The translations under genes were made by a program, and so were the position numbers. From positions 273,787,426 through 273,851,425 of the forward strand of contig CP136063.1 of the NCBI GenBank assembly GCA_032622095.1: a DNA stretch of 64,000 nucleotides, in the 5' to 3' direction. The stretch is from Siphonodentalium dalli (lineage: Eukaryota > Mollusca > Scaphopoda > Gadilida > Siphonodentaliidae). Positions 10,390 through 24,333 of this stretch are shown here, one piece after another; positions within the stretch are counted from its first letter, which is position 1, and each line of letters begins with the position of its first letter. The notes below the pieces were generated by a model that saw only the letters and a program-made list of their open reading frames with translations, searched no databases and was not told the DNA's origin.

Positions 10390-13089
10390 GAGCAGTCTGT
10401 GTTGGTTACATACCACGAATAAGACTAGCAATGAACGCACTTTATTTGTAACATACCAGGAATAGATTAGCAATGAACGCTCTTTATTTGTAACATACCA
10501 GGTATTGACTAACAATGAACGCTCTGTATTTGTAACATACCAGGAATAGATAAACAATTAACGCTCTTTATTTGTAACATACCAGGAATAAGACTAACAA
10601 TGAACGCTCATTATTGGTATGTGAATTATCTTTATTTGTAACATACCATGAATAAGACTAACAATGGACGTACTTTGTTGGTTACATACCAGGAATAAGA
10701 CAGGCAATGAACGCTCTTTATTTGTAACATACCATGAATAAGACTAGCAATGGACGTTCTTTGTTGGTTACATACCAGGAATAAGACTAACAATGAACGC
10801 TCTTTATTTGTAACATACCAGGAGTAAGACTAACAATGAACGCTCTTTATTGGTAACATACCAGGAGTAAGACTAACAATGGACGTTCTTTGTTGGTTAC
10901 ATACCAGGGATAAGACTAGCAATGAACGCTCTTTATTTGTAACATACCATGAATAAGACTAACAATGGACGTTCTTTGTTGGTTACATACCAGGAATAAG
11001 ACTAGCAATGAACGCTCTTTATTTGTAACATATCAGGAGTAAGACTAACAATGAACGCTCTTTATTTGTAACTTACCAAGAGTAAGACTAACAATGGACG
11101 TTATTTGTTGGTTACATACCAGGGATAAGACTAGCAATGAACGCTCTTTATTTGTAACATACAATGAATAAGACTAACAATTGACGTTCTTTGTTGGTTA
11201 CATACCAGAAATAAGACTAGCAATGAAAGCTCTTTATTTTTAACATACCATGAATAAGACTAACAATGGACGTTCTTTGTTGGTTACATACCAGGATTAA
11301 GTCTAGCAATGAACGCTATTTATTTGTAACATACCATGAGTAAGACTAACTATGAACGCGCTTTATTTGTAACATACCAGGAATATACCAACAATGGACG
11401 TTCTTTGTTGGTTACATACCAGGAATAGACTAACAATGAGCGTTCTTCATTTGTAACATACCAGGAGTAAGACTAACAATGAACGTTCTTTATTTGTAAC
11501 ATACCAGGAATAGACTAACAATGAACGCTCTTTATGTGTAACATACCAGGAATAAGACTACCAATGGACGTTCTTTGTTGGTTACATCCCAGGAATAGAC
11601 TAACAATAAACGCTCTTTGTTTGTAACATACCAGGAATAGACTAACAATGAACGCTCTTTATTTGTAACATACCAGGAATAAGACTAACAATGAATGATC
11701 TTTATTGGTAACATACCAGGAATAGACTAACAATGAACGCTCATTATTGGTTATTTACCATGAGGTGACTAACAGAGAACGCTCTTTATTTGTAACATAC
11801 CATGAATAAGACTAACAATGGACGTTCTTTGTTGGTTACATACCAGGAATAGACTAACAATGAACGCTCTTTATTTGTAACATACCCGGAATAAGACTAA
11901 CAATGAGCGTTCTTTATTTGTAACATACCAGGAATAGACTAACAATGAACGCTCTTTATTTGTAACATACCAGGAATAGACTAACAATGGGCATTCTATA
12001 TTGGTAACATACTAGGAGTAAGACTAACAATGAACGCTCTTTATTTATAACATACCAGGAATATTCTAACAATGAGCGTTCTTCATTTGTAACATACCAG
12101 GAGTAAGACTAACAATGAACGCTCTTTATTTTTAACATACCAGGAATAGACTATATAGCAATGAGCGTTCTTTATTTGTAACATACTAGGAATAGACTAA
12201 CAATGAACGCTCTTTATTTGTAACATACCAGGAATAGACTAACAATGAACGTTCTTTATTTGTAACATACCTGGAATAAGACTAACAATGGACGTTCTTT
12301 ATTTGTAACATACCAGGAATAGACTAACAATGAGCGTTCTTTATTTGTAACATACCAGGAATAAGACTAGCAATGAACGTTCTGTATTTGTAACATACCA
12401 GGAATAGACTAGCAATGAACGCTCTTTATTTGTAACATACCAGGAATAGACTAACAATGGACGTTCTTTATTTGTAACATACCAGGAATAGACTAACAAT
12501 GGACGTTCTTTATGTGTAACATACCAGGAATAGACTAACAATGAGCGTTCTTTATTTGTAACATACCAGGAATAAGACCAACAATGGACGTTCTTTATTT
12601 GTAACATATCAGGAATAGACTATCAATGGACACTCTTTATTTGTAACGTACCAGGAATATACTAGCAATGAACGCTCTTTGTTTGTAACATACCATGAAT
12701 AGACTAGCAATGAACGCTTTTTATTTGTTACATACAAGTAATAGACTAAAAATGAGCGTTCGTTATTTGTAACATACCATGAATAGACTAACAATGAACG
12801 CTCTTTATTTGTAACATACCAGGAATAGACTAGCAATGAACGCTCTTTATGTGTAACATACCAGGAATATACTAACAATGATCGTTCTTTATTTGTAACA
12901 TACCATGAATATACTAGCAATGAGCGTTCTTTATTTGTAACATACCAGGAATAGACTAACAATGAACGCTCTTTATTTGTAACATACCAGGAATAGACTA
13001 ACAATGAGCGTTCTTTATTTGTAACATACCAGGAATAGACTAACAATGAACGATCTTTATTTGTAACATACCAGGAATAGACTAACAAT
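10390..13089. repeat. Higher-order unit 5 (2,700 bp, beta class, reference)
   Basis: After the cassette and half-monomer (10602) comes a long 43-mer dimer domain to about 11,440. It then joins the distal part also found in alpha (monomer with CTACCAATGG), the divergent monomer at 11735, AGGAATATTCTAAC at 12057 and the terminal block with ATCAATGGAC. The same class recurs at 21634 and, truncated, at 37549. Confidence 0.9.
10615..11440. repeat. 43-mer domain built of 86-bp dimers, reference copy
   Basis: Two 43-bp monomer types alternate. One has box GGACGTTC followed by TTTGTTGGTTACATACC and ends in ACTAGCAAT. The other has GAACGCTC followed by TTTATTTGTAACATACC and ends in ACTAACAAT. Because 43 is not a multiple of three, no long reading frame survives here. 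Indels in this domain come in 86-bp steps: unit 1 lacks one dimer, and unit 13 lacks one that units 19 and 24 have. Similar domains follow most half-monomers. Confidence 0.87.
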
Positions 13090-15620
13090 GAGCAGTCTGT
13101 GTTGGTTACATACCACGAATAAGACTAGCAATGAACGCACTTTATTTGTAACATACCAGGAATAGATTAGCAATGAACGCTCTTTATTTGTAACATACCA
13201 GGTATTGACTAACAATGAACGCTCTGTATTTGTAACATACCAGGAATAGATAAACAATTAACGCTCTTTATTTGTAACATACCAGGAATAAGACTAACAA
13301 TGAACGCTCATTATTGGTATGTGAATTATCTTTATTTGTAACATACCATGAATAAGACTAACAATGGACGTACTTTGTTGGTTACATACCAGGAATAAGA
13401 CAGGCAATGAACGCTCTTTATTTGTAACATACCATGAATAAGACTAGCAATGGACGTTCTTTGTTGGTTACATACCAGGAATAAGACTAACAATGAACGC
13501 TCTTTATTTGTAACATACCAGGAGTAAGACTAACAATGAACGCTCTTTATTGGTAACATACCAGGAGTAAGACTAACAATGGACGTTCTTTGTTGGTTAC
13601 ATACCAGGGATAAGACTAGCAATGAACGCTCTTTATTTGTAACATACCATGAATAAGACTAGCAATGGACGTTCTTTGTTGGTTACATACCAGGAATAAG
13701 ACTAACAATGAGCGTTCTTTATTTGTAACATACAAGGAGTAAGACTAACAATGAACGCTCTTTATTTGTAACAGACCAGGAATAGACTATATAACAATGA
13801 GCGTTATTTATTTGTAACAAACCAGGAATAGACTAACAATGAACGCTCTTTATTTTTAACATACAATGTGTAAGGCTAACAATGAACGCTCTTTATGTGT
13901 AACATACCAGGAATAAGACTAACAATGAACGATCTTTATTTGTAACATGCCATGAATATACTAACAAGGAACGCTCTTTATTTGTAACATACAATGATCA
14001 AGACTAACAATGAACGGTCTTTATTGGTAACAAACAATACATAGACTAACAATGAACGCTCTTTATGTGTAACATACCAGGAATAAGACTACCAATGGAC
14101 GTTCTTTGTTGGTTACATACCAGGAATAGACTAACAATAAACGCTCTTTGTTTGTAACATACCAGGAATAGACTAACAATGAACGCTCTTTATTTGTAAC
14201 ATACCAGGAATAAGACTAACAATGAATGATCTTTATTGGTAACATACCAGGAATAGACTAACAATGAACGCTCATTATTGGTTATTTACCATGAGGTGAC
14301 TAACAGAGAACGCTCTTTATTTGTAACATACCATGAATAAGACTAACAATGGACGTTCTTTGTTGGTTACATACCAGGAATAGACTAACAATGAACGCTC
14401 TTTATTTGTAACATACCCGGAATAAGACTAACAATGAGCGTTCTTTATTTGTAACATACCAGGAATAGACTAACAATGAACGCTCTTTATTTGTAACATA
14501 CCAGGAATAGACTAACAATGGGCATTCTATATTGGTAACATACCAGGAGTAAGACTAACAATGAACGCTCTTTATTTATAACATACCAGGAATAGACTAA
14601 CAATGAGCGTTCTTCATTTGTAACATACCAGGAGTAAGACTAACAATGAACGCGCTTTATTTTTAACATACCAGGAATAGACTATATAGCAATGAGCGTT
14701 CTTTATTTGTAACATACTAGGAATAGACTAACAATGAACGCTCTTTATTTGTAACATACCAGGAATAGACTAACAATGAACGTTCTTTATTTGTAACATA
14801 CCTGGAATAAGACTAACAATGGACGTTCTTTATTTGTAACATACCAGGAATAGACTAACAATGAGCGTTCTTTATTTGTAACATACCAGGAATAAGACTA
14901 GCAATGAACGTTCTGTATTTGTAACATACCAGGAATAGACTAGCAATGAACGCTCTTTATTTGTAACATACCAGGAATAGACTAACAATGGACGTTCTTT
15001 ATTTGTAACATACCAGGAATAGACTAACAATGGACGTTCTTTATGTGTAACATACCAGGAATAGACTAACAATGAGCGTTCTTTATTTGTAACATACCAG
15101 GAATAAGACCAACAATGGACGTTCTTTATTTGTAACATATCAGGAATAGACTATCAAAGGACACTCTTTATTTGTAACGTACCAGGAATATACTAGCAAT
15201 GAACGCTCTTTGTTTGTAACATACCATGAATAGACTAGCAATGAACGCTTTTTATTTGTTACATACAAGTAATAGACTAAAAATGAGCGTTCGTTATTTG
15301 TAACATACCATGAATAGACTAACAATGAACGCTCTTTATTTGTAACATACCAGGAATAGACTAGCAATGAACGCTCTTTATGTGTAACATACCAGGAATA
15401 TACTAACAATGATCGTTCTTTATTTGTAACATACCATGAATATACTAGCAATGAGCGTTCTTTATTTGTAACATACCAGGAATAGACTAACAATGAACGC
15501 TCTTTATTTGTAACATACCAGGAATAGACTAACAATGAGCGTTCTTTATTTGTAACATACCAGGAATAGACTAACAATGAACGATCTTTATTTGTAACAT
15601 ACCAGGAATAGACTAACAAT
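13090..15620. repeat. Higher-order unit 6 (2,531 bp, alpha class)
   Basis: It has the same layout as unit 4. It carries GAACGCGCTTTATTTTT near 14,650, shared only with unit 11 among alpha units; units 4, 9, 17 and 22 have GAACGCTC there. This agrees with unit 11 being its copy in the 11.2-kb duplication. Confidence 0.9.
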
Positions 15621-17811
15621 GAGCAGTCTGTGTTGGTTACATACCACGAATAAGACTAGCAATGAACGCACTTTATTTGTAACATACCAGGAATAGATTA
15701 GCAATGAACGCTCTTTATTTGTAACATACCAGGTATTGACTAACAATGAACGCTCTGTATTTGTAACATACCAGGAATAGATAAACAATTAACGCTCTTT
15801 ATTTGTAACATACCAGGAATAAGACTAACAATGAACGCTCATTATTGGTATGTGAATTATCTTTATTTGTAACATACCATGAATAAGACTAACAATGGAC
15901 GTACTTTGTTGGTTACATACCAGGAATAAGACAGGCAATGAACGCTCTTTATTTGTAACATACCATGAATAAGACTAGCAATGGACGTTCTTTGTTGGTT
16001 ACATACCAGGAATAAGACTAACAATGAACGCTCTTTATTTGTAACATACCAGGAGTAAGACTAACAATGAACGCTCTTTATTGGTAACATACCAGGAGTA
16101 AGACTAACAATGGACGTTCTTTGTTGGTTACATACCAGGGATAAGACTAGCAATGAACGCTCTTTATTTGTAACATACCATGAATAAGACTAACAATGGA
16201 CGTTCTTTGTTGGTTACATACCAGGAATAAGACTAGCAATGAACGCTCTTTATTTGTAACATATCAGGAGTAAGACTAACAATGAACGCTCTTTATTTGT
16301 AACTTACCAAGAGTAAGACTAACAATGGACGTTATTTGTTGGTTACATACCAGGGATAAGACTAGCAATGAACGCTCTTTATTTGTAACATACAATGAAT
16401 AAGACTAACAATTGACGTTCTTTGTTGGTTACATACCAGAAATAAGACTAGCAATGAAAGCTCTTTATTTTTAACATACCATGAATAAGACTAACAATGG
16501 ACGTTCTTTGTTGGTTACATACCAGGATTAAGTCTAGCAATGAACGCTATTTATTTGTAACATACCATGAGTAAGACTAACTATGAACGCGCTTTATTTG
16601 TAACATACCAGGAATATACCAACAATGGACGTTCTTTGTTGGTTACATACCAGGAATAGACTAACAATGAGCGTTCTTCATTTGTAACATACCAGGAGTA
16701 AGACTAACAATGAACGTTCTTTATTTGTAACATACCAGGAATAGACTAACAATGAACGCTCTTTATTTGTAACATACCAGGAATAGACTAACAATGGGCA
16801 TTCTATATCGGTAACATACCAGGAGTAAGACTAACAATGAACGCTCTTTATTTATAACATACCAGGAACAGACTAACAATGAACGCTCTTTATTTTTAAC
16901 ATACCAGGAATAGACTATATAGCAATGAGCGTTCTTTATTTGTAACATACTAGGAATAGACTAACAATGAACGCTCTTTATTTGTAACATACCAGGAATA
17001 GACTAACAATGAACGTTCTTTATTTGTAACATACCTGGAATTAGACTAACAATGGACGTTCTTTATTTGTAACATACCAGGAATAGACTAACAATGAGCG
17101 TTCTTTATTTGTAACATACCAGGAATAAGACTAGCAATGAACGTTCTGTATTTGTAACATACCAGGAATAGACTAGCAATGAACGTTCTTTATTTGTAAC
17201 ATACCAGGAATAGACTAACAATGGACGTTCTTTATGTGTAACATACCAGGAATAGACTAACAATGAGCGTTCTTTATTTGTAACATACCAGGAATAAGAC
17301 CAACAATGGACGTTCTTTATTTGTAACATATCAGGAATAGACTATCAATGGACACTCTTTATTTGTAACGTACCAGGAATATACTAGCAATGAACGCTCT
17401 TTGTTTGTAACATACCATGAATAGACTAGCAATGAACGCTTTTTATTTGTTACATACAAGTAATAGACTAAAAATGAGCGTTCGTTATTTGTAACATACC
17501 ATGAATAGACTAACAATGAACGCTCTTTATTTGTAACATACCAGGAATAGACTAGCAATGAACGCTCTTTATGTGTAACATACCAGGAATATACTAACAA
17601 TGATCGTTCTTTATTTGTAACATACCATGAATATACTAGCAATGAGCGTTCTTTATTTGTAACATACCAGGAATAGACTAACTATGCACGCTCTTTATTT
17701 GTAACATACCAGGAATAGACTAACAATGAGCGTTCTTTATTTGTAACATACCAGGAATAGACTAACAATGAACGCTCTTTATTTGTAACATACCAGGAAT
17801 AGACTAACAAT
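15621..17811. repeat. Higher-order unit 7 (2,191 bp, gamma class, reference)
   Basis: The left half is the beta-type cassette and dimer domain (to about 16,660). It then joins a GGGCATTCTATATCGG monomer (16797), GGAACAGAC, a 46-bp ACTATATAGC monomer, CTGGAATTAGAC and a shortened terminal block. The block switches at ACTATGCACGCTC (near 17,684) to monomers leading into a GAGCATT cassette. Gamma recurs at 26865, 41586 and 54334. GCACGC is shared only with unit 12; units 18 and 23 have GAACGC. Confidence 0.88.
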
Positions 17812-19102
17812 GAGCATTCTGTGTTGGTTACATACCACGGATAAGACGAGCAATGAACGCACTTTATTTGTAACATACCAGGAATAAATTAGCAATGCAC
17901 GCTCTTTATTTGTAACATACCAGGAATAGACTAACAATGAACGCTCTGTATTTGTAACATACCAGTAATAGATAAACAATTAACGCTCTTTATTTGTAAC
18001 ATACCAGGAATAAGACTAACAATGAACGCTCATTATTGGTATGTGAATGATCTTTATTTGTAACATACCATGAATAAGACTAACAATGGACGTACTTTGT
18101 TGGTTACATACCAGGAATAAGACTAGCAATGAACGCTGTTTATTTGTAACATACCAGGAGTAAGACTAACAATGAACGCTCTTTATTGGTAACATACCAG
18201 GAGTAAGACTAACAATGGACGTTCTTTGTTGGTTACATACCAGGGATAAGATTAGCAACGAACGCTCTTTATTTGTAACATACCATGAATAAGACTAACA
18301 ATGGACGTTCTTTGTTGGTTACATACCAGGAATAAGACTAGCAATGAACGCTCTTTATTTGTAACATACCAGGAATAGACTAGCAATGAACGCTCTTTAT
18401 TTGTAACATACCAGGAATAGACTAACAATGGACGTTCTTTATTTGTAACATACCAGGAATAGACTAACAATGGACGTTCTTTATGTGTAACATACCAGGA
18501 ATAGACTAACAATGAGCGTTCTTTATTTGTAACATACCAGGAATAGACTAACAATGAGCGTTCTTTATTTGTAACATACCAGGAATAAGACCAACAATGG
18601 ACGTTCTTTATTTGTAACATATCAGGAATAGACTATCAATGGACACTCTTTATTTGTAACGTACCAGGAATATACTAGCAATGAACGCTCTTTGTTTGTA
18701 ACATACCATGAATAGACTAGCAATGAACGCTTTTTATTTGTTACATACAAGTAATAGACTAAAAATGAGCGTTCGTTATTTGTAACATACCATGAATAGA
18801 CTAACAATGAACGCTCTTTATTTGTAACATACCAGGAATAGACTAGCAATGAACGCTCTTTATGTGTAACATACCAGGAATATACTAACAATGATCGTTC
18901 TTTATTTGTAACATACCATGAATATACTAGCAATGAGCGTTCTTTATTTGTAACATACCAGGAATAGACTAACAATGAACGCTCTTTATTTGTAACATAC
19001 CAGGAATAGACTAACAATGAGCGTTCTTTATTTGTAACATACCAGGAATAGACTAACAATGAACGATCTTTATTTGTAACATACCAGGAATAGACTAACA
19101 AT
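17812..19102. repeat. Higher-order unit 8 (1,291 bp, delta truncated by the 11.2-kb junction)
   Basis: GAGCATT cassette, half-monomer at 18024 followed by GAATGATC, and about 0.3 kb of dimer domain. At about 18,325-18,370 it is cut and joined to the terminal 42-mer block of a zeta or beta-type unit. This is the recombinant junction of the 11.2-kb duplication. One 42-bp monomer near 18,541 is present in two adjacent copies. Confidence 0.87.
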
Positions 19103-21633
19103 GAGCAGTCTGTGTTGGTTACATACCACGAATAAGACTAGCAATGAACGCACTTTATTTGTAACATACCAGGAATAGATTAGCAATGAACGCTCTTTAT
19201 TTGTAACATACCAGGTATTGACTAACAATGAACGCTCTGTATTTGTAACATACCAGGAATAGATAAACAATTAACGCTCTTTATTTGTAACATACCAGGA
19301 ATAAGACTAACAATGAACGCTCATTATTGGTATGTGAATTATCTTTATTTGTAACATACCATGAATAAGACTAACAATGGACGTACTTTGTTGGTTACAT
19401 ACCAGGAATAAGACAGGCAATGAACGCTCTTTATTTGTAACATACCATGAATAAGACTAGCAATGGACGTTCTTTGTTGGTTACATACCAGGAATAAGAC
19501 TAACAATGAACGCTCTTTATTTGTAACATACCAGGAGTAAGACTAACAATGAACGCTCTTTATTGGTAACATACCAGGAGTAAGACTAACAATGGACGTT
19601 CTTTGTTGGTTACATACCAGGGATAAGACTAGCAATGAACGCTCTTTATTTGTAACATACCATGAATAAGACTAGCAATGGACGTTCTTTGTTGGTTACA
19701 TACCAGGAATAAGACTAACAATGAGCGTTCTTTATTTGTAACATACAAGGAGTAAGACTAACAATGAACGCTCTTTATTTGTAACAGACCAGGAATAGAC
19801 TATATAACAATGAGCGTTATTTATTTGTAACAAACCAGGAATAGACTAACAATGAACGCTCTTTATTTTTAACATACAATGTGTAAGGCTAACAATGAAC
19901 GCTCTTTATGTGTAACATACCAGGAATAAGACTAACAATGAACGATCTTTATTTGTAACATGCCATGAATATACTAACAAGGAACGCTCTTTATTTGTAA
20001 CATACAATGATCAAGACTAACAATGAACGGTCTTTATTGGTAACAAACAATACATAGACTAACAATGAACGCTCTTTATGTGTAACATACCAGGAATAAG
20101 ACTACCAATGGACGTTCTTTGTTGGTTACATACCAGGAATAGACTAACAATAAACGCTCTTTGTTTGTAACATACCAGGAATAGACTAACAATGAACGCT
20201 CTTTATTTGTAACATACCAGGAATAAGACTAACAATGAATGATCTTTATTGGTAACATACCAGGAATAGACTAACAATGAACGCTCATTATTGGTTATTT
20301 ACCATGAGGTGACTAACAGAGAACGCTCTTTATTTGTAACATACCATGAATAAGACTAACAATGGACGTTCTTTGTTGGTTACATACCAGGAATAGACTA
20401 ACAATGAACGCTCTTTATTTGTAACATACCCGGAATAAGACTAACAATGAGCGTTCTTTATTTGTAACATACCAGGAATAGACTAACAATGAACGCTCTT
20501 TATTTGTAACATACCAGGAATAGACTAACAATGGGCATTCTATATTGGTAACATACCAGGAGTAAGACTAACAATGAACGCTCTTTATTTATAACATACC
20601 AGGAATAGACTAACAATGAGCGTTCTTCATTTGTAACATACCAGGAGTAAGACTAACAATGAACGCTCTTTATTTTTAACATACCAGGAATAGACTATAT
20701 AGCAATGAGCGTTCTTTATTTGTAACATACTAGGAATAGACTAACAATGAACGCTCTTTATTTGTAACATACCAGGAATAGACTAACAATGAACGTTCTT
20801 TATTTGTAACATACCTGGAATAAGACTAACAATGGACGTTCTTTATTTGTAACATACCAGGAATAGACTAACAATGAGCGTTCTTTATTTGTAACATACC
20901 AGGAATAAGACTAGCAATGAACGTTCTGTATTTGTAACATACCAGGAATAGACTAGCAATGAACGCTCTTTATTTGTAACATACCAGGAATAGACTAACA
21001 ATGGACGTTCTTTATTTGTAACATACCAGGAATAGACTAACAATGGACGTTCTTTATGTGTAACATACCAGGAATAGACTAACAATGAGCGTTCTTTATT
21101 TGTAACATACCAGGAATAAGACCAACAATGGACGTTCTTTATTTGTAACATATCAGGAATAGACTATCAAAGGACACTCTTTATTTGTAACGTACCAGGA
21201 ATATACTAGCAATGAACGCTCTTTGTTTGTAACATACCATGAATAGACTAGCAATGAACGCTTTTTATTTGTTACATACAAGTAATAGACTAAAAATGAG
21301 CGTTCGTTATTTGTAACATACCATGAATAGACTAACAATGAACGCTCTTTATTTGTAACATACCAGGAATAGACTAGCAATGAACGCTCTTTATGTGTAA
21401 CATACCAGGAATATACTAACAATGATCGTTCTTTATTTGTAACATACCATGAATATACTAGCAATGAGCGTTCTTTATTTGTAACATACCAGGAATAGAC
21501 TAACAATGAACGCTCTTTATTTGTAACATACCAGGAATAGACTAACAATGAGCGTTCTTTATTTGTAACATACCAGGAATAGACTAACAATGAACGATCT
21601 TTATTTGTAACATACCAGGAATAGACTAACAAT
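19103..21633. repeat. Higher-order unit 9 (2,531 bp, alpha class)
   Basis: Copy of unit 4 at +11,244 bp. I noticed no change within the cassette or dimer domain. Confidence 0.9.
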
Positions 21634-24333
21634 GAGCAGTCTGTGTTGGTTACATACCACGAATAAGACTAGCAATGAACGCACTTTATTTGTAACATAC
21701 CAGGAATAGATTAGCAATGAACGCTCTTTATTTGTAACATACCAGGTATTGACTAACAATGAACGCTCTGTATTTGTAACATACCAGGAATAGATAAACA
21801 ATTAACGCTCTTTATTTGTAACATACCAGGAATAAGACTAACAATGAACGCTCATTATTGGTATGTGAATTATCTTTATTTGTAACATACCATGAATAAG
21901 ACTAACAATGGACGTACTTTGTTGGTTACATACCAGGAATAAGACAGGCAATGAACGCTCTTTATTTGTAACATACCATGAATAAGACTAGCAATGGACG
22001 TTCTTTGTTGGTTACATACCAGGAATAAGACTAACAATGAACGCTCTTTATTTGTAACATACCAGGAGTAAGACTAACAATGAACGCTCTTTATTGGTAA
22101 CATACCAGGAGTAAGACTAACAATGGACGTTCTTTGTTGGTTACATACCAGGGATAAGACTATCAATGAACGCTCTTTATTTGTAACATACCATGAATAA
22201 GACTAACAATGGACGTTCTTTGTTGGTTACATACCAGGAATAAGACTAGCAATGAACGCTCTTTATTTGTAACATATCAGGAGTAAGACTAACAATGAAC
22301 GCTCTTTATTTGTAACTTACCAAGAGTAAGACTAACAATGGACGTTATTTGTTGGTTACATACCAGGGATAAGACTAGCAATGAACGCTCTTTATTTGTA
22401 ACATACAATGAATAAGACTAACAATTGACGTTCTTTGTTGGTTACATACCAGAAATAAGACTAGCAATGAAAGCTCTTTATTTTTAACATACCATGAATA
22501 AGACTAACAATGGACGTTCTTTGTTGGTTACATACCAGGATTAAGTCTAGCAATGAACGCTATTTATTTGTAACATACCATGAGTAAGACTAACTATGAA
22601 CGCGCTTTATTTGTAACATACCAGGAATATACCAACAATGGACGTTCTTTGTTGGTTACATACCAGGAATAGACTAACAATGAGCGTTCTTCATTTGTAA
22701 CATACCAGGAGTAAGACTAACAATGAACGTTCTTTATTTGTAACATACCAGGAATAGACTAACAATGAACGCTCTTTATGTGTAACATACCAGGAATAAG
22801 ACTACCAATGGACGTTCTTTGTTGGTTACATCCCAGGAATAGACTAACAATAAACGCTCTTTGTTTGTAACATACCAGGAATAGACTAACAATGAACGCT
22901 CTTTATTTGTAACATACCAGGAATAAGACTAACAATGAATGATCTTTATTGGTAACATACCAGGAATAGACTAACAATGAACGCTCATTATTGGTTATTT
23001 ACCATGAGGTGACTAACAGAGAACGCTCTTTATTTGTAACATACCATGAATAAGACTAACAATGGACGTTCTTTGTTGGTTACATACCAGGAATAGACTA
23101 ACAATGAACGCTCTTTATTTGTAACATACCCGGAATAAGACTAACAATGAGCGTTCTTTATTTGTAACATACCAGGAATAGACTAACAATGAACGCTCTT
23201 TATTTGTAACATACCAGGAATAGACTAACAATGGGCATTCTATATTGGTAACATACTAGGAGTAAGACTAACAATGAACGCTCTTTATTTATAACATACC
23301 AGGAATATTCTAACAATGAGCGTTCTTCATTTGTAACATACCAGGAGTAAGACTAACAATGAACGCTCTTTATTTTTAACATACCAGGAATAGACTATAT
23401 AGCAATGAGCGTTCTTTATTTGTAACATACTAGGAATAGACTAACAATGAACGCTCTTTATTTGTAACATACCAGGAATAGACTAACAATGAACGTTCTT
23501 TATTTGTAACATACCTGGAATAAGACTAACAATGGACGTTCTTTATTTGTAACATACCAGGAATAGACTAACAATGAGCGTTCTTTATTTGTAACATACC
23601 AGGAATAAGACTAGCAATGAACGTTCTGTATTTGTAACATACCAGGAATAGACTAGCAATGAACGCTCTTTATTTGTAACATACCAGGAATAGACTAACA
23701 ATGGACGTTCTTTATTTGTAACATACCAGGAATAGACTAACAATGGACGTTCTTTATGTGTAACATACCAGGAATAGACTAACAATGAGCGTTCTTTATT
23801 TGTAACATACCAGGAATAAGACCAACAATGGACGTTCTTTATTTGTAACATATCAGGAATAGACTATCAATGGACACTCTTTATTTGTAACGTACCAGGA
23901 ATATACTAGCAATGAACGCTCTTTGTTTGTAACATACCATGAATAGACTAGCAATGAACGCTTTTTATTTGTTACATACAAGTAATAGACTAAAAATGAG
24001 CGTTCGTTATTTGTAACATACCATGAATAGACTAACAATGAACGCTCTTTATTTGTAACATACCAGGAATAGACTAGCAATGATCGCTCTTTATGTGTAA
24101 CATACCAGGAATATACTAACAATGATCGTTCTTTATTTGTAACATACCATGAATATACTAGCAATGAGCGTTCTTTATTTGTAACATACCAGGAATAGAC
24201 TAACAATGAACGCTCTTTATTTGTAACATACCAGGAATAGACTAACAATGAGCGTTCTTTATTTGTAACATACCAGGAATAGACTAACAATGAACGATCT
24301 TTATTTGTAACATACCAGGAATAGACTAACAAT
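21634..24333. repeat. Higher-order unit 10 (2,700 bp, beta class)
   Basis: Copy of unit 5 at +11,244 bp. Private changes are ACTATCAATGAACG near 22,162 (unit 5 has ACTAGCAATG) and GATCGCTC near 24,083 (others GAACGCTC). The AGGAATATTCTAAC monomer at 23301 marks the left edge of the first 14.7-kb super-unit. Confidence 0.9.

Noticed and set aside
10615-11440. CENP-B box in the TTCTTTGTTGG motif
   Set aside because: The core resembles part of the CENP-B box (TTCG, A and CGGG positions), but the essential CGGG half is absent and TTCT replaces TTCG.
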